Shown: positions 30,791-41,073 of the stretch, in pieces
Layout of the letters: the number at the start of each line of letters is the position of its first letter
How positions within the stretch are numbered: the stretch's first letter is position 1
Assembly (NCBI GenBank): GCA_030770425.1
Contig: JASJFT010000107.1
Coordinates: forward strand, 89,311 to 153,310
Length of the DNA: 64,000 bases
Direction: 5' to 3'
Origin: Darksidea phi
Lineage: Eukaryota; Ascomycota; Dothideomycetes; Pleosporales; Lentitheciaceae
Made by a program: the position numbers and the translations under genes
The notes under the pieces: generated by a model
Databases searched by the model: none
The model's input: the letters and a program-made list of their open reading frames with translations, nothing else
Told to the model about the DNA's origin: nothing

Positions 30791-32185
30791 ATGACAGACC
30801 CAATCTTAATATTCGGCGCCGTCGCAGGCGCAATCCAAATCGTAGATGTCCTTTCTAAATCAATCGGCATGCTCGAAGACCTCCGGTTATAATGGCAGAG
30901 CTGATATCTCGAAGCAATTCTCTCGCAAAATAACAAAGGATATTGGCGAAGTTAGGTGTTCGAAAGCAGATCGATCGCGTACAGAAGGATACAGAGTCGC
31001 TGATTGCTGCGGTCGATTCCGCCTCATTCCCCTCAAAGCGCACGGAAAAAAAGGGGCTCTCTAGGTCGACAATGCTGTTCGGCTTTGACGGGCAGATTTT
31101 TACTTCGAGACAATACAAGGCTACGATTCGAAAGATCAAAATCCCCAAGTCGATCACGACTACATCAAGCGGTGTCATGACCGGAGCAAGTCACGACTAT
31201 ATCAAGGAATTGGGCAGGATCTGCAGCTCGCCCTTCTAGCTATACTAACGACATTGAGGTTCCACACTCGCGAGAAGCACGCCTTTGTAATAAGATTCTG
31301 CTGCTTGAAATTTTGGATCATAAACCCACATCATTGAGTGAGTGTAGTTAATTATATTGCGAAGGTCAGGGCGAATCTAAGTAAACGACGTTTACCCCAC
31401 AACATACAACAACGAACCAACTTACTAGTAGGCTACTCTCGGTATATGAAGTATTCGCTGTATTTAATTAAGCTTGGGTGAAGAATTTTGAAGATAGCTA
31501 CGAGATTTTCGTATATGATAATCCGCCACACTTCCCGCCCCCCAAAGAAACCGGAAGGGCGTAGAGAGTCTGCATCTGTTTTAAGGTCGTTTCGAACTCA
31601 TGAAAGATCGCGCGGCTGGAATTCGACGGGCTACAGTATCTCATTCAAAAGACCACATGCCGCTTGAGTTCCCCGAGGTTTTCGAGATGCTATTCAACGC
31701 AAAAATCGTAAAGATCGCGCTCCGTGAGGGAAACATCAAAGGACTTCCCGAAAATCTGGACCAGTTTAGCGGCGGCCATACCCAGGGCTCTGAAATATGT
31801 TCACATTTCTAGTTTCATTAAACACTTCAGCGTACGTACCTAACACCGAAGACACGTCACGCGCCCGAACGCGCACCACAGGCGTGCACAGGAAAAACAT
31901 CTTTAAGCGAAAGTCGGCCCAGGCATGTCACCAATCGTCAACTACTTCTCAGATTTTGAAGGCGCGCCGACCGACATAGGAGCAGCAAAAACCTACATTA
32001 CCGGAAGATTCACCAACTTCTTAAAGGGGCGGACCGAGATTGATATCTGCTACCTAGATGTTACCAATACAGAGGATGTTCGGACGATGCTAGCACGTGT
32101 TTTCGATGCTGCTGTTCCGGCATCTGCGAATATTTTCAGATTTCCCAAGACGCACACTCAACTAGGGATGTGTAGGATGCCTTAG
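30791..32185 (+). pseudogene. decayed heterotrimeric Galpha-like protein gene with NACHT_N-like N-terminus
   Basis: Pieces in shifting frames lie in the correct order for one gene. At 30791 is MTDPILIFGAVAGAIQIVDV, as at the start of many fungal STAND/NACHT-associated proteins. A TTESLIAAVDSASF-like helical part follows near 30960-31080. Near 31660-31770 is EVFEMLFNAKIVKIALREGN then LPENLDQF, matching the end of the Galpha helical domain. Near 31830-31890 is YVPNTEDTSRARTRTTGV, matching the switch I region. From 31925 is VNYFSDFEGAPTDIGAAKTY and then DVTNTEDVRTMLARVFDAA, matching the Galpha C-terminal region. The P-loop, switch II and NKxD parts are missing. Stops and frameshifts break the rest. 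It cannot make a working G protein. Confidence 0.7.
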
Positions 32186-33026
32186 AGCCCGATAAAAGTG
32201 TTCTACTCGCTTGCCGCGGCCCCTTCAACGACAGATTTAAGTTGAGAGATTTCCATTGCGTGTCATGCTTAGTATCGTCATGTAGATTAATTTTGTTTTA
32301 TATGGCTACAGAGAGAGCTTGGGTTTACATAGTAGGAGCCTGTACAGTGCCAGAGTATGAGCCGATATACATTCTTCTATATAGAAGGATTTACAGCGCT
32401 TAATATAATTTTAATGAACTACATATCCTGATAGCCCATAGTAGATAATGCTAGGTAGCTAAAGGCTATTTAATCTAGAAGATAGCTTTATTAAGGTAGA
32501 GACGGTAATGTATATTTAATGTATATAATTTCTAAAATAATTGTACATAGTAGAAACGTTATACCTATACCTTATACACGATAACAAAGCTATAGAGCTG
32601 GACGTAGTACTGTCGGTCATATAAAGTATCTGGCAAGGTAAAGAAAGTAGCTAACATAGGTAAAAGCTAAACTGATGATACTCAGCTGAAAAGTCGAAAA
32701 GATTTATAGTAGCCCCTGCCTTAACTCCCTTAGCTTCGAGTTTGATAAAGTACTAGAAGCTAAAGTGTTATACAACATTTCAGGTATATCCAATGATCAA
32801 ATAAAACGAGTTGCATTTCTTAAATGGTAGCCCGTAAATTAACGGAGAACTATTAGGTATAACAAGATGCCTCAACGAATAAAGAGTAAGGATTCTACTA
32901 CTCGAGGTGATTCTAAAGGAAGATACTTCGGCGGAGCCTGAAGCGGCAACTCCGGCAGATCAGATGGATATTGTAAAGTAGCTCAGACACCTGCTCATCT
33001 TGCTCACCGCGACGATCAGACGGACA
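32186..33026. other. AT-rich intergenic tract
   Basis: About 0.84 kb, rich in TA dinucleotides and without open frames of note; it looks RIP-affected. It contains a degenerate copy of repeat A. Confidence 0.6.
32541..32620 (+). repeat. dispersed repeat A, copy 2 (partial, mutated)
   Basis: About 80 bp matching the second half of the repeat: TTGTACATAGTAGAAACG, then CCTTATACACGATAACA and TAGAGCTGG, ending TAGTACTGTCGGTCAT. Compared with the copies at 49291 and 63875, most differences are C-to-T or G-to-A changes. Confidence 0.65.
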
Positions 33027-33767
33027 TCAAACGTCGTCCTCCACCTCCTCCGGACTAGGCAATCGGTCCAACTTCGTCCCCATAAATTCTCCCACTTCCC
33101 TCGCGCACTTCATGAGCGTCTTAACATCCTGCAAGCCCATCCCAATCCTCCTCGCCCCCCGAAAATGCCATCTCGTCTCCAACGGCAGATTCTGAATCGC
33201 AATGCCAATTAACACTACAATCTCCGTATCCAAGTCATCCAACACCTGCCTATCGCTCAAATACAGCCCGTACGTAATCTCAGTACTGATCCATCGGAAG
33301 TCCTGATGCGCGGAGAACAAATCAAGCGTCTTGTCAGTGTTGTGCGTGTAGACTTTGCGCAGCCAGTCCATTCCACGATCATGATTGGTGGAATCGGCTT
33401 GCCAGTCTTTGCGGGTGAAGGTGAAGTCACGGTCTTCTTCCTTCTCGACTTTTGAAATAGCCAGTATGGATTCAATGGGTTTGCAGACGCCAACTATAGA
33501 GATGAGTTTGACGAGGGCTTCTCGTAGACGACGGACGAGTGCTTGGCGCTCGGTGGGTTGTTGACAGTTGGGCTTGCTGATGAGGTAGAGATAAAGTTGG
33601 TCGGCTAGAAGGGGTTCGGTGCCGCCTACTAGTGCGGCGAGTGCGAGGAGGTACCAGCGGTCGGGTCCTAATGCGGTGGAACTGAAGGTTTGCTCGACGG
33701 ACTGGAAGAGTTTGAGGATGTCGGGACGAATGGAGTGATCATTCTTGGATTCGGTGACGTCCGGCAT
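33027..33767 (-). CDS. AhpD/carboxymuconolactone decarboxylase-like fungal protein
   Basis: Encodes 246 residues from the ATG at 33765-33767 (MPDVTESKND). A longer in-frame extension to 33884 has a poor N-terminus. The all-helical sequence includes GPDRWYLLALAALVGGTEPLLADQLYLYL, then a basic helix with RQALVRRLREALVKL and the later ETRWHFRGARRIGMGLQDV. This layout recalls the AhpD-like carboxymuconolactone decarboxylase family as it appears in filamentous fungi. The catalytic CxxC of bacterial AhpD is not present, so a peroxidase role is doubtful. The family call is by pattern and moderate. Confidence 0.7.
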   Translation of the reverse strand: MPDVTESKNDHSIRPDILKLFQSVEQTFSSTALGPDRWYLLALAALVGGTEPLLADQLYLYLISKPNCQQPTERQALVRRLREALVKLISIVGVCKPIESILAISKVEKEEDRDFTFTRKDWQADSTNHDRGMDWLRKVYTHNTDKTLDLFSAHQDFRWISTEITYGLYLSDRQVLDDLDTEIVVLIGIAIQNLPLETRWHFRGARRIGMGLQDVKTLMKCAREVGEFMGTKLDRLPSPEEVEDDV

Positions 33768-34199
33768 GATGTATTCGCCCAAACCACAGCAAGAAATCTT
33801 GTCAATTGAGGCAGATAGCGATGAGCAAATTTTGGACTTTGGTTTTGAAACGATCGTCCTTGTGGTAGGTGCAACGCAAGTCAAAAGCCTCTCCGGCGAT
33901 TCTATGTTCCTTTTTATCTTGTTCGCTGGGTAGCCGGATTATTGCGCAAGCTGATGCGAGTTTCCTCTCGCAGTAACTTAAATTGGTAGCCTGAGCGATA
34001 ATTGTTACAAGGGTATGTGGAGTGTTGAGTGTGGCAGCGATATCGGGGACGCTTGTTCTCTTCTGGCTTCGGCTACTCGGGCGGGGTACGGCGTGGTCTT
34101 CTTCTTGCTGTCCCTCCACATCGATCGACGCCTCGGACAGCATCTCGCTATTTCTGACATGAACAAGGCTAGAGTTAGCTGCACGCTCACCAGGTAAAT

Positions 34200-35175
34200 G
34201 CTCTTGTCCCCGATTTTTCTAATGACGCACCCGCAGGACGGTGCCGCACAAGCTAAAATTCCCAACATCACCCCAAGAGCAGATAAAAGACTGAGATAAC
34301 TCTGTGAATAGATAAAATCTGGTGAAGTTGCGTATGATACTGCTTTCAACCTAAGTACTACCACGACCCTGAGCCTATTCTCATCAGTAAAGAGCACATG
34401 GGTCTTCTTTGTATATATGAAGTACTCCTATGTCGAGAATGCAGATGATTCGAAGTTTTTTGCTTACGACTATGTGCATTCGGAAAGTAAAACAGGTGGG
34501 GGCGCGCATATCAAGCAATCCAGCAATCCAGCGATTGTTTCAATCGCAATGAAAGATGCTTTTTGGTTTCCACAGGTTGCTGTTACGTCGGCTTTCCACT
34601 GGGCAGAAACGGGGCGACATATCAGTATGAGGTCGAGAACGGATGCTGTGCCGTGTAATATGGAAAGACCCGATAATGTGATCCACAGCGCACGACTCTT
34701 GGTCAGACACTCGAAAAGTTTATTTAAAAATACGGCAGCTAACGTACGAATCAAGGCATTAGCAACTGTCCGCAAGATTTCGAGAACAATTAGTGACTAT
34801 CCAGGGTTAAGTAACATTCTCCCGCTGGGAATCATGCAAACGTACCTTAGCTAATACGTTGATTCGACCTGCCGGAAGGTCACTTTGATGGTGTGCTTGT
34901 CCTTCATGGACGATCGCCCATGTGTTTTGAGCAACCAGAAGACCGCCTATGAGAAACGCTACGAAGTTGAGGCAATCCGGGGGGCCAGGCTTCCGCCGAA
35001 GAATGAGATCGCTTCTTAACACGGAAACCAAAGATACCAGGGCTGGCGAGGTAGCGGTCCACGAGCAAATGATGGTGCTGTCATCTAGACAAGAGAGATT
35101 ACTCACGTTTGAATGCGATGCTGTTGTGGAGGTGTTACTTCGGTAGTGATGAGACAAAAAGCAAAAAGTTGTCAT
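34200..35175 (-). pseudogene. SAT4/rhodopsin-type (PTH11-like) membrane protein, frameshifted
   Basis: Seven-helix membrane protein fragments follow in order on the minus strand: CLNFVAFLIGGLLVAQNTWAI (near 34910-34970); after a 49-nt intron (34797-34845, GTACGT...GATAG, phase 0) SLIVLEILRTVANALIRTLA; then LILICRPVSAQWKADV and CGNQKASFIAIETIAGLLD, the conserved CRP and CGNQ positions of the family; then KKLRIICILDIG; then a last helix part with YSQSYLSLLSALGVMLG. The frame shifts near 34490-34515 inside a C/T-rich run and again near 34380, and there is no clear start Met. In intact members this is a membrane receptor-like domain. I judge it non-functional, with assembly error as the alternative. 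Confidence 0.65.
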
Positions 35176-35308
35176 CGTGTGAGGCGCAGTGTATGCATAA
35201 GGCGCAGTGTCAGGGACTCATCGTGCAAGGCTATCAATATAGAAGCAAATGTCATAGTGTGAGGCGCAGCGTATGCATATACAAGGATTCATCGTGCAAA
35301 GCGATCAG
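35169..35308. repeat. imperfect tandem duplication of about 80 bp
   Basis: Copy 1 (35169-35236) and copy 2 (35249-35308) share GTGTGAGGCGCAG, GTATGCATA and TCATCGTGCAA in the same order. It is non-coding and lies upstream of the SAT4-type pseudogene. Confidence 0.7.
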
Positions 35309-35812
35309 TGCAAGGCTGGAACTGCTTTTTGCTGTTGCCTTATCGGCATGGTTAAGCGAACTTTTCCCGCCTCGCTTCAGACGGTTTTTGCTTCCTTTAC
35401 TTTTGCATCATCCCGGCCCTTCTCCCACCGTATTTGGCACCGAAGATCTAGTCCTCAATTGTTTTGCACCTTACACTCTTACTGATCTCTACCTTATACC
35501 ATGTTATGTCGCCGTCACAGTCACTGTCGTCCCCGTATCCAATCTATTTCAGACAGTTTACGAGCGCCAGCCAAGTGTGACATGTGGGCATGAACTACCC
35601 TGCACCCACACCAAAATTCTCTTGGCTCATTTATCCCGATAGCACCTGCAGGTATGTCAAATATTGTGGTGGCTGTTCAACGGCTCAGCCTGGTTCCAAA
35701 CGAACGAGCATATAGTAGCACGTAGCCTCCTTTTAGCAATGCACGACGCCAATAATATCTTCTAGTCTAAGGACTTTTCATCGAACCATTTTATGACCCA
35801 GACGGCCGGGCC
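35309..35812. other. intergenic upstream of the membrane protein gene
   Basis: About 0.5 kb, no gene recognised; it presumably holds the promoter of the following gene. Confidence 0.4.
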
Positions 35813-37447
35813 ATGACCGGCGCAATGTGCTCGTTGCTTCGCATCCTTGCTTCTCTTCTTTTGCTGTTCGTTGTTCTTGCGGAGGCTCAACATGGATTCA
35901 ACCGAGAAGTATGCTTCAAGACGGTGAAGGACGGTCTTGAAAATGGCACGCTTACGAGAGATGCATCCATTTTCTACCGAGACGACAACGGTCTGCCCAT
36001 GGCCGAGCCAGAAACGCCCTTTCTAACTATTGGCGGATGCGAAAAGGTCTGCGGAAAGTCATATGGCTGGTACCGAGATGTTGGACCCAGGCTCAGTACC
36101 TGGCTTATCCCCGTCTTCTTGCTCATCAGCAACATGGAGGTGTCGCCTTTGGATAAACGGCGCTATTTGATGCTCGTCCACCTGCTAGGAGATCCGATAG
36201 ACTCGCTGTACTCACTTCTACTGAAGATGGAGGCTTGGTCGAGATGTCACTCTATGGCCAGGGCGATGTGTAGGAGAAGTGGACGTCGCGTACGCAATCT
36301 CGCAACCGTTCTCGGCGGCTTCGAAGAGCTGGTTGGTTTCTACACCAATCCCGCCGACGTCTACACAAAAGTCCTACAACACTAGCAGCTTGATTTGGCT
36401 CAGATAGACGCCCACGTCGCTCGGGCGGCTCAGAAGTTAGCCGATAGCCGCACAGACGAGCGACTGCGGACACTCTTGGCAACCATCCTATACATCTACC
36501 AGCTCATCTCTGCCTTTGTGACGACGGTAGGAGGGGGGAATACATCGCCACCCGGGGGAAGGATCGGCATTGCCATGTTCATGACATGGATTATACCGTC
36601 GATTCTCATCAGCAACGCTATCGGCTGCTTCACATCGAGGCGCACATGCTTCAATATCCTAGACAGCTTTGCACGGCATATCAGCCCTGAGACAGATTTG
36701 TGGGCAGAACTTCAAGACGCAGTTCCGGAATTTCAACACCACAAGTCGGTTGAGGATTTCTTCGCTTCGCTGTCATGGTCTGGCGCCATCTATTCGTACC
36801 GGCCCTCAAAACAGCTCAAATTCAGCACTGGGTCGCAAGATCGCAACAAAATACTCATTCTTCTTGCATTAGCACCTATACTCACGTCTTCTATTGTCGG
36901 ATCCGTGATTCTCTGGCATACGCCTCCAATCGGAATTAACTGCCGTAATCTTCTCATCTTTTCCATTGTCATCTTCATATTTGCGAGCGCACTGTTCACA
37001 TCAGCTACCTCATGGTCAGGATTGAGGGGCGCGACACACTGGCATATCGTGCTTGCCAAAGACGCATGTCTTGCGGTCCCATTCATCGTTCTCATGTTTC
37101 TCGCGACTTCCGGACTTTTCAACTCATGTAAGTTTTTCTCGCACATCCAGCTACTTGACATCCACTAAGTATATATCGAAACTATAGGTTGGTGCTGGAG
37201 TGGAGTTTACTCCTTGGGCGCAAAAGCTCGAGTGCCAATGAATCCAATTGCCGACTTCATTCTCTTTGATCGAACGATATATCCGATCTTGGTTTCAACA
37301 TGTTTGTCTCTACTTTTATTAATCTTTGCGGCTATGATGTGGATGGGTTGGCGCGGATGGAATGTTATGCGGTGGAGTGAGAAGGAGAGACAGGATGAGT
37401 GGAATCGTACTAGGATAGCGTTTCCGCGAAAAGGGGACGGTAAATAA
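35813..37447 (+). pseudogene. multi-pass fungal membrane protein interrupted by one in-frame TAG
   Basis: Exon 1 (35813-37127) and exon 2 (37188-37447) make a 524-codon frame. The 60-nt intron has a GTAAGT donor and TATAG acceptor and restores FNSCWCWSGVYSLG. One TAG interrupts it at 36383-36385, between ADVYTKVLQH and QLDLAQIDAHVARAAQ. The sequence on both sides belongs to one known type of uncharacterised Dothideomycete membrane protein with a signal peptide, a Cys-containing ectodomain, the helices and the hallmark VGGGNTSPPGGRIG near 36523-36570. At least six hydrophobic segments are visible. No GT-AG pair removes the stop. A CAG-to-TAG change would explain it. Confidence 0.75.
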
Positions 37448-37719
37448 CCAGACCTTGAAAAGCGAACACATCGCACGTTAGCAGTCCCAGTCTGCCTTTA
37501 TTCCTCACTCAGATATTCGCATGGGTCACGCATTATCGACGCGATGTAACCTCGCTAATTGACAAATGAACGCACGCCTTGCAAGCGACGGTTACATCTC
37601 GCTAGCTGACGCTGTTCCATGAATTCTTGTTAACCAACCTCTAGTGACCGCGACAAGGCATTTCATCCCTCTACGCGCTTGACTTGTAACAATAGAAGCA
37701 TAGCTCTAAATATGCAGAC

Positions 37720-39792
37720 ATGCGTTACACATACAGTCCACTTGCTACCAACGATCGAGTCCGGATACTCCTACTAGAGCCATCGCTAGATGCCGACGCA
37801 CCTCTAAAGTTCTCGTTCGAGACAAGCAACATTCACAATTCCGACCACACATATGACGCTGTGTCATACACATGGGGTGAACCTATTTTCCCGCATACCA
37901 TCGTAGACAAGGAGAAAGGCACGACAATAGCCATCACGCACAACCTCAATGCGCTATTACATCATTTCCGATATGAACTACACATTCACAAGCTGTGGGT
38001 GGACGCGGTGTGTATCAACCAACAAGACAATGAGGAGAAAAGCGTGCAGATACCACTTATGCGAAACATCTATGCGAACGCCCGCCGAGTCTTGGTGTGG
38101 CTTGGGGACGGTTACATGGAATCTGAAGCCATTCGAGCCTTGAACACGATTTCACGACCAACAAGGGCACCAAATCCAGCGTTTCTCCCCGGAGATGAAG
38201 TTCTACAACACACGGCACAGGCCAATAACTGGATGTCCAGGTACACCAACACGCTCGATAGGCAAATTTCAGCTTTATTTAGCCATCCATATTTTACTCG
38301 ACGGTGGATAGTCCAAGAGTTGGTTCTTAACGTTGATGTTGACTTTCATTGTGGAGATGCTGAAATCTCCTGGATCCGTCTAACCAGAGCACTGGAGATG
38401 CTGAAAAGGTGGAGAAGTGCCATGTTGGACACTCAAGAAACCCATGATAGAGATGCTGACCCTTTTAATGGGGTACCCTTCGTCCGCTTGGATATGCTCC
38501 TACTGCTTTGGCAACAACACACCCAGGATGGCCCAAGTATAGATAACAAAGGAGCGCGAATCCAGGAACTTGCGTTTTTGAATATTTTGCATACCTTTGG
38601 AGATTTTGCTTCCAGTCAACCTCACGATCGATTGTATGCCTTCTATAATCTTGCCACCGACATCAACCCGAACAATCACCAACAAAATTCATCACGCAAA
38701 GGAAAGACAACGCTCACCGCCGGCTCTACTCCAGACAATCGGCCTTCGCCAACGTCAGTTTTCTCACTATCGCCTTCGGAACCCAAACCAAAAGCCGGTC
38801 CGCTACTACGAATAGATTATTCGATCTCTTTTGTGCAGATATATAAGGAGTTTGCGATGTCCTGCCTCTCCAACGACCATGCATCAGTACTTTTACAAGC
38901 TGCTGCTATCCGGAGGCGGGGGCCAAGGCCGCGGGAGATGCCTTTTTGGGTACCAGATTGGCGGATTACACCTCTCCCGAGACTTTCCCGAGGCCTTCAT
39001 TCTCATGATGAAAGTGGGCACGATGCTTGGAACGTTCTAGACTCTTTTCCCAGTGGGGGAACGGTCAGCATCCGAACGTCTTCCTTCTGCTCCGAGGACA
39101 AAGAGTTTCCTACCGTGGAGCGCATTTATACCCTCGACGAACATGGTTTGGCGGCCCACAAAAATCAGTCTGTAAGTGCCTTCAACGCTTTTATTGGATT
39201 AGGGACTGATATCCGGGTGTAGATACACTGTGAGACAACCTGGCTTTGCGACCATTCAGATGTTTTGCTCGAAGTCGGGTTCCAAAATGCCGATACCAGC
39301 TTTCTTAAAAACCCCATCTGCTGCCTCTACGCAACTCTCAGCCGGGCCTCGCAAGATTTGACGTCATCTAGCTTTTTCACAAGATTGAGTCATTTCGCTG
39401 ATAATTACCATTGCTTCTCCACCCGTGGATCTCCGACAAGAAATGGTTTTATAATCTTTCACCGCGGAGCCACTCATGCTGTACGAGATAGTCTTATAAT
39501 CTTTCACGGCATAGCCAACACAGTGGTACGAGAAGGTGATATGCTCTTAGTACGGTTGAATCCTGGATGGGTACCACTAGAGAACCGCAGGGGTAGCCGG
39601 GGTAATGGATTCATTGTTCGGCGCCATCTTTGTGGTGGCTTTGAACTAGTCGGATTTGCTTGGGTAATGGCCCAACCTATTGAAGCGGGCAGTGATACTT
39701 ACCAGGCGGCTAAAGTCCCTTACGAGGTATGGAAGAAGGATCAAGTGGGGTGGGATCACAAAAGATTTTCAACTACGATAGACTTAATCTGA
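37720..39792 (+). CDS. HET domain protein
   Basis: Exons 37720-39171 and 39223-39792 give 673 residues. The 51-nt intron has a GTAAGT donor and a GTGTAG acceptor, phase 0, and joins AHKNQS to IHCETTWLCDHS. The HET domain covers about residues 45-200: YDAVSYTWGEP, KLWVDAVCINQQDNEEKS, YANARRVLVWLGD and FTRRWIVQELVL. HET domains execute cell death in vegetative incompatibility. The C-terminal half is the usual non-repetitive extension and ends with the region around GDMLLVRLNPGWVPLENR that many HET proteins carry (a GxxxxG pattern followed by FELVGFAWV). The frame is intact. No NLR part is fused. Confidence 0.92.
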
Positions 39793-41073
39793 CCGTTGGA
39801 AGATGATAAGTAACTGATGAGTAGAAGGACAAAGGTAGCGCGCTGAAGTTAGTATAGGAGTTTGGGGTTCACAAAATGATTTTTCTAAAACGTAGCACTC
39901 CGTGAAACGCCCCCAATACTCTAATACTCTAATCCGCATCCAATATTGTTGCAACAGTAGCGCACCAATCTAGCAGTTACAGTATGATATCCGCTAGATG
40001 AATCATCTTGGGAAGAACGCCTGCCGGCTCCGGTGACGGCAGCCGGCCCACTTCTCCGGATGCTTCGCTCGTTTGATGGGGAAACCTACTTAGTGAAACA
40101 AACTACAATAGCTATTTTTAAGGAAGATCCAGTGGAATTTTTGTTCCTATAGTCCTCGAACGATTGGCGGCGAAAGGCGTTCAGATTGCTGGTTGCGATC
40201 TTGTTGTCTTCACTTTTATAGACGTCTTGATTCTTGATTAAAACTCTTGTTCTCAAAAGCGGTGCTACTCTTCGTGCATGTTTAAGTCGAGCTTATAATT
40301 TTCATGAAGACGAGCTACGCATCTCCTCTTTTTAGAACATTGGAGTATTTGCGGCGGAGTTGGATCTCACTGCCAAAGTACTAGAAGCTTAGCGTTAAGC
40401 GGCGGAGCTTCGGTTACTATTTTGAGAAGTGTTTAGATAGTAGCTTATCGTCTTTCGCCTTTGCGCTGTTGTGGTCAAGCCTAGCGAAGTGTTTGGTTTA
40501 GTAAGTTCGAAGCAGCTTGAGGTAGCGTAACAAAGCGTCATGGCCTCAGCCGCGCCGAAGTAAGCGCCAGCAGAATTCCGCGTTATACCAGGTCACGGTA
40601 TACATGTGCGTGGCGGGGTAGATATTTTGGCTTAGTTATTTAGAATGTGGAAAGATGTTGCTCTTGACATTTTTAAATGCAAAGCTTCTATCACTAGAAG
40701 CAGGTTTTTCATCAAGAGCTTGGCTGGCTATATTCTTCTCGAACGAACAACCTTTGAAAATATAGAATTAAATGCTGTGAAGCGCCTTACAAGAGACTCC
40801 CACTATACAAATTGAAATGAATACTGTGAAAGACGTTCCACAAGACCAGCTATCGTGCTCCGATTGACTCTTTCGAGGCATATGTTTCCCTCGTAAAGCT
40901 TTTTGGGAACAACATAACGCATCTACCCCCATTCTATTTCGTCTCCTTCTAGCTCTGTACCTTGCCAGGGCGATTCCCATCTCCATTGCCCACATGTTTT
41001 CACTCAACTCTCGACTCGACTTCACACAATTCTTGGAAAGATGTATGTTTGTGTCCTAAAAAGTCGTTTCACC
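39793..41073. other. intergenic, no gene seen
   Basis: About 1.3 kb with many stops in all frames. The part from 40100 to 40600 has sequence resembling a mutated repeat (several GCGGAG-type strings) but I cannot match it to another region of the window. Confidence 0.4.

Noticed and set aside
33802..34397. Minus-strand frames upstream of the AhpD-like gene as an N-terminal extension
   Set aside because: Poor sequence quality; the better part belongs to the SAT4-type pseudogene and the ATG at 33767 gives a clean start.
7324..37447. Alternative genetic code or general TAG recoding to explain the two in-frame stops
   Set aside because: All other genes use TAG as a normal terminator and no such code is known in this group; editing or mutation is simpler.
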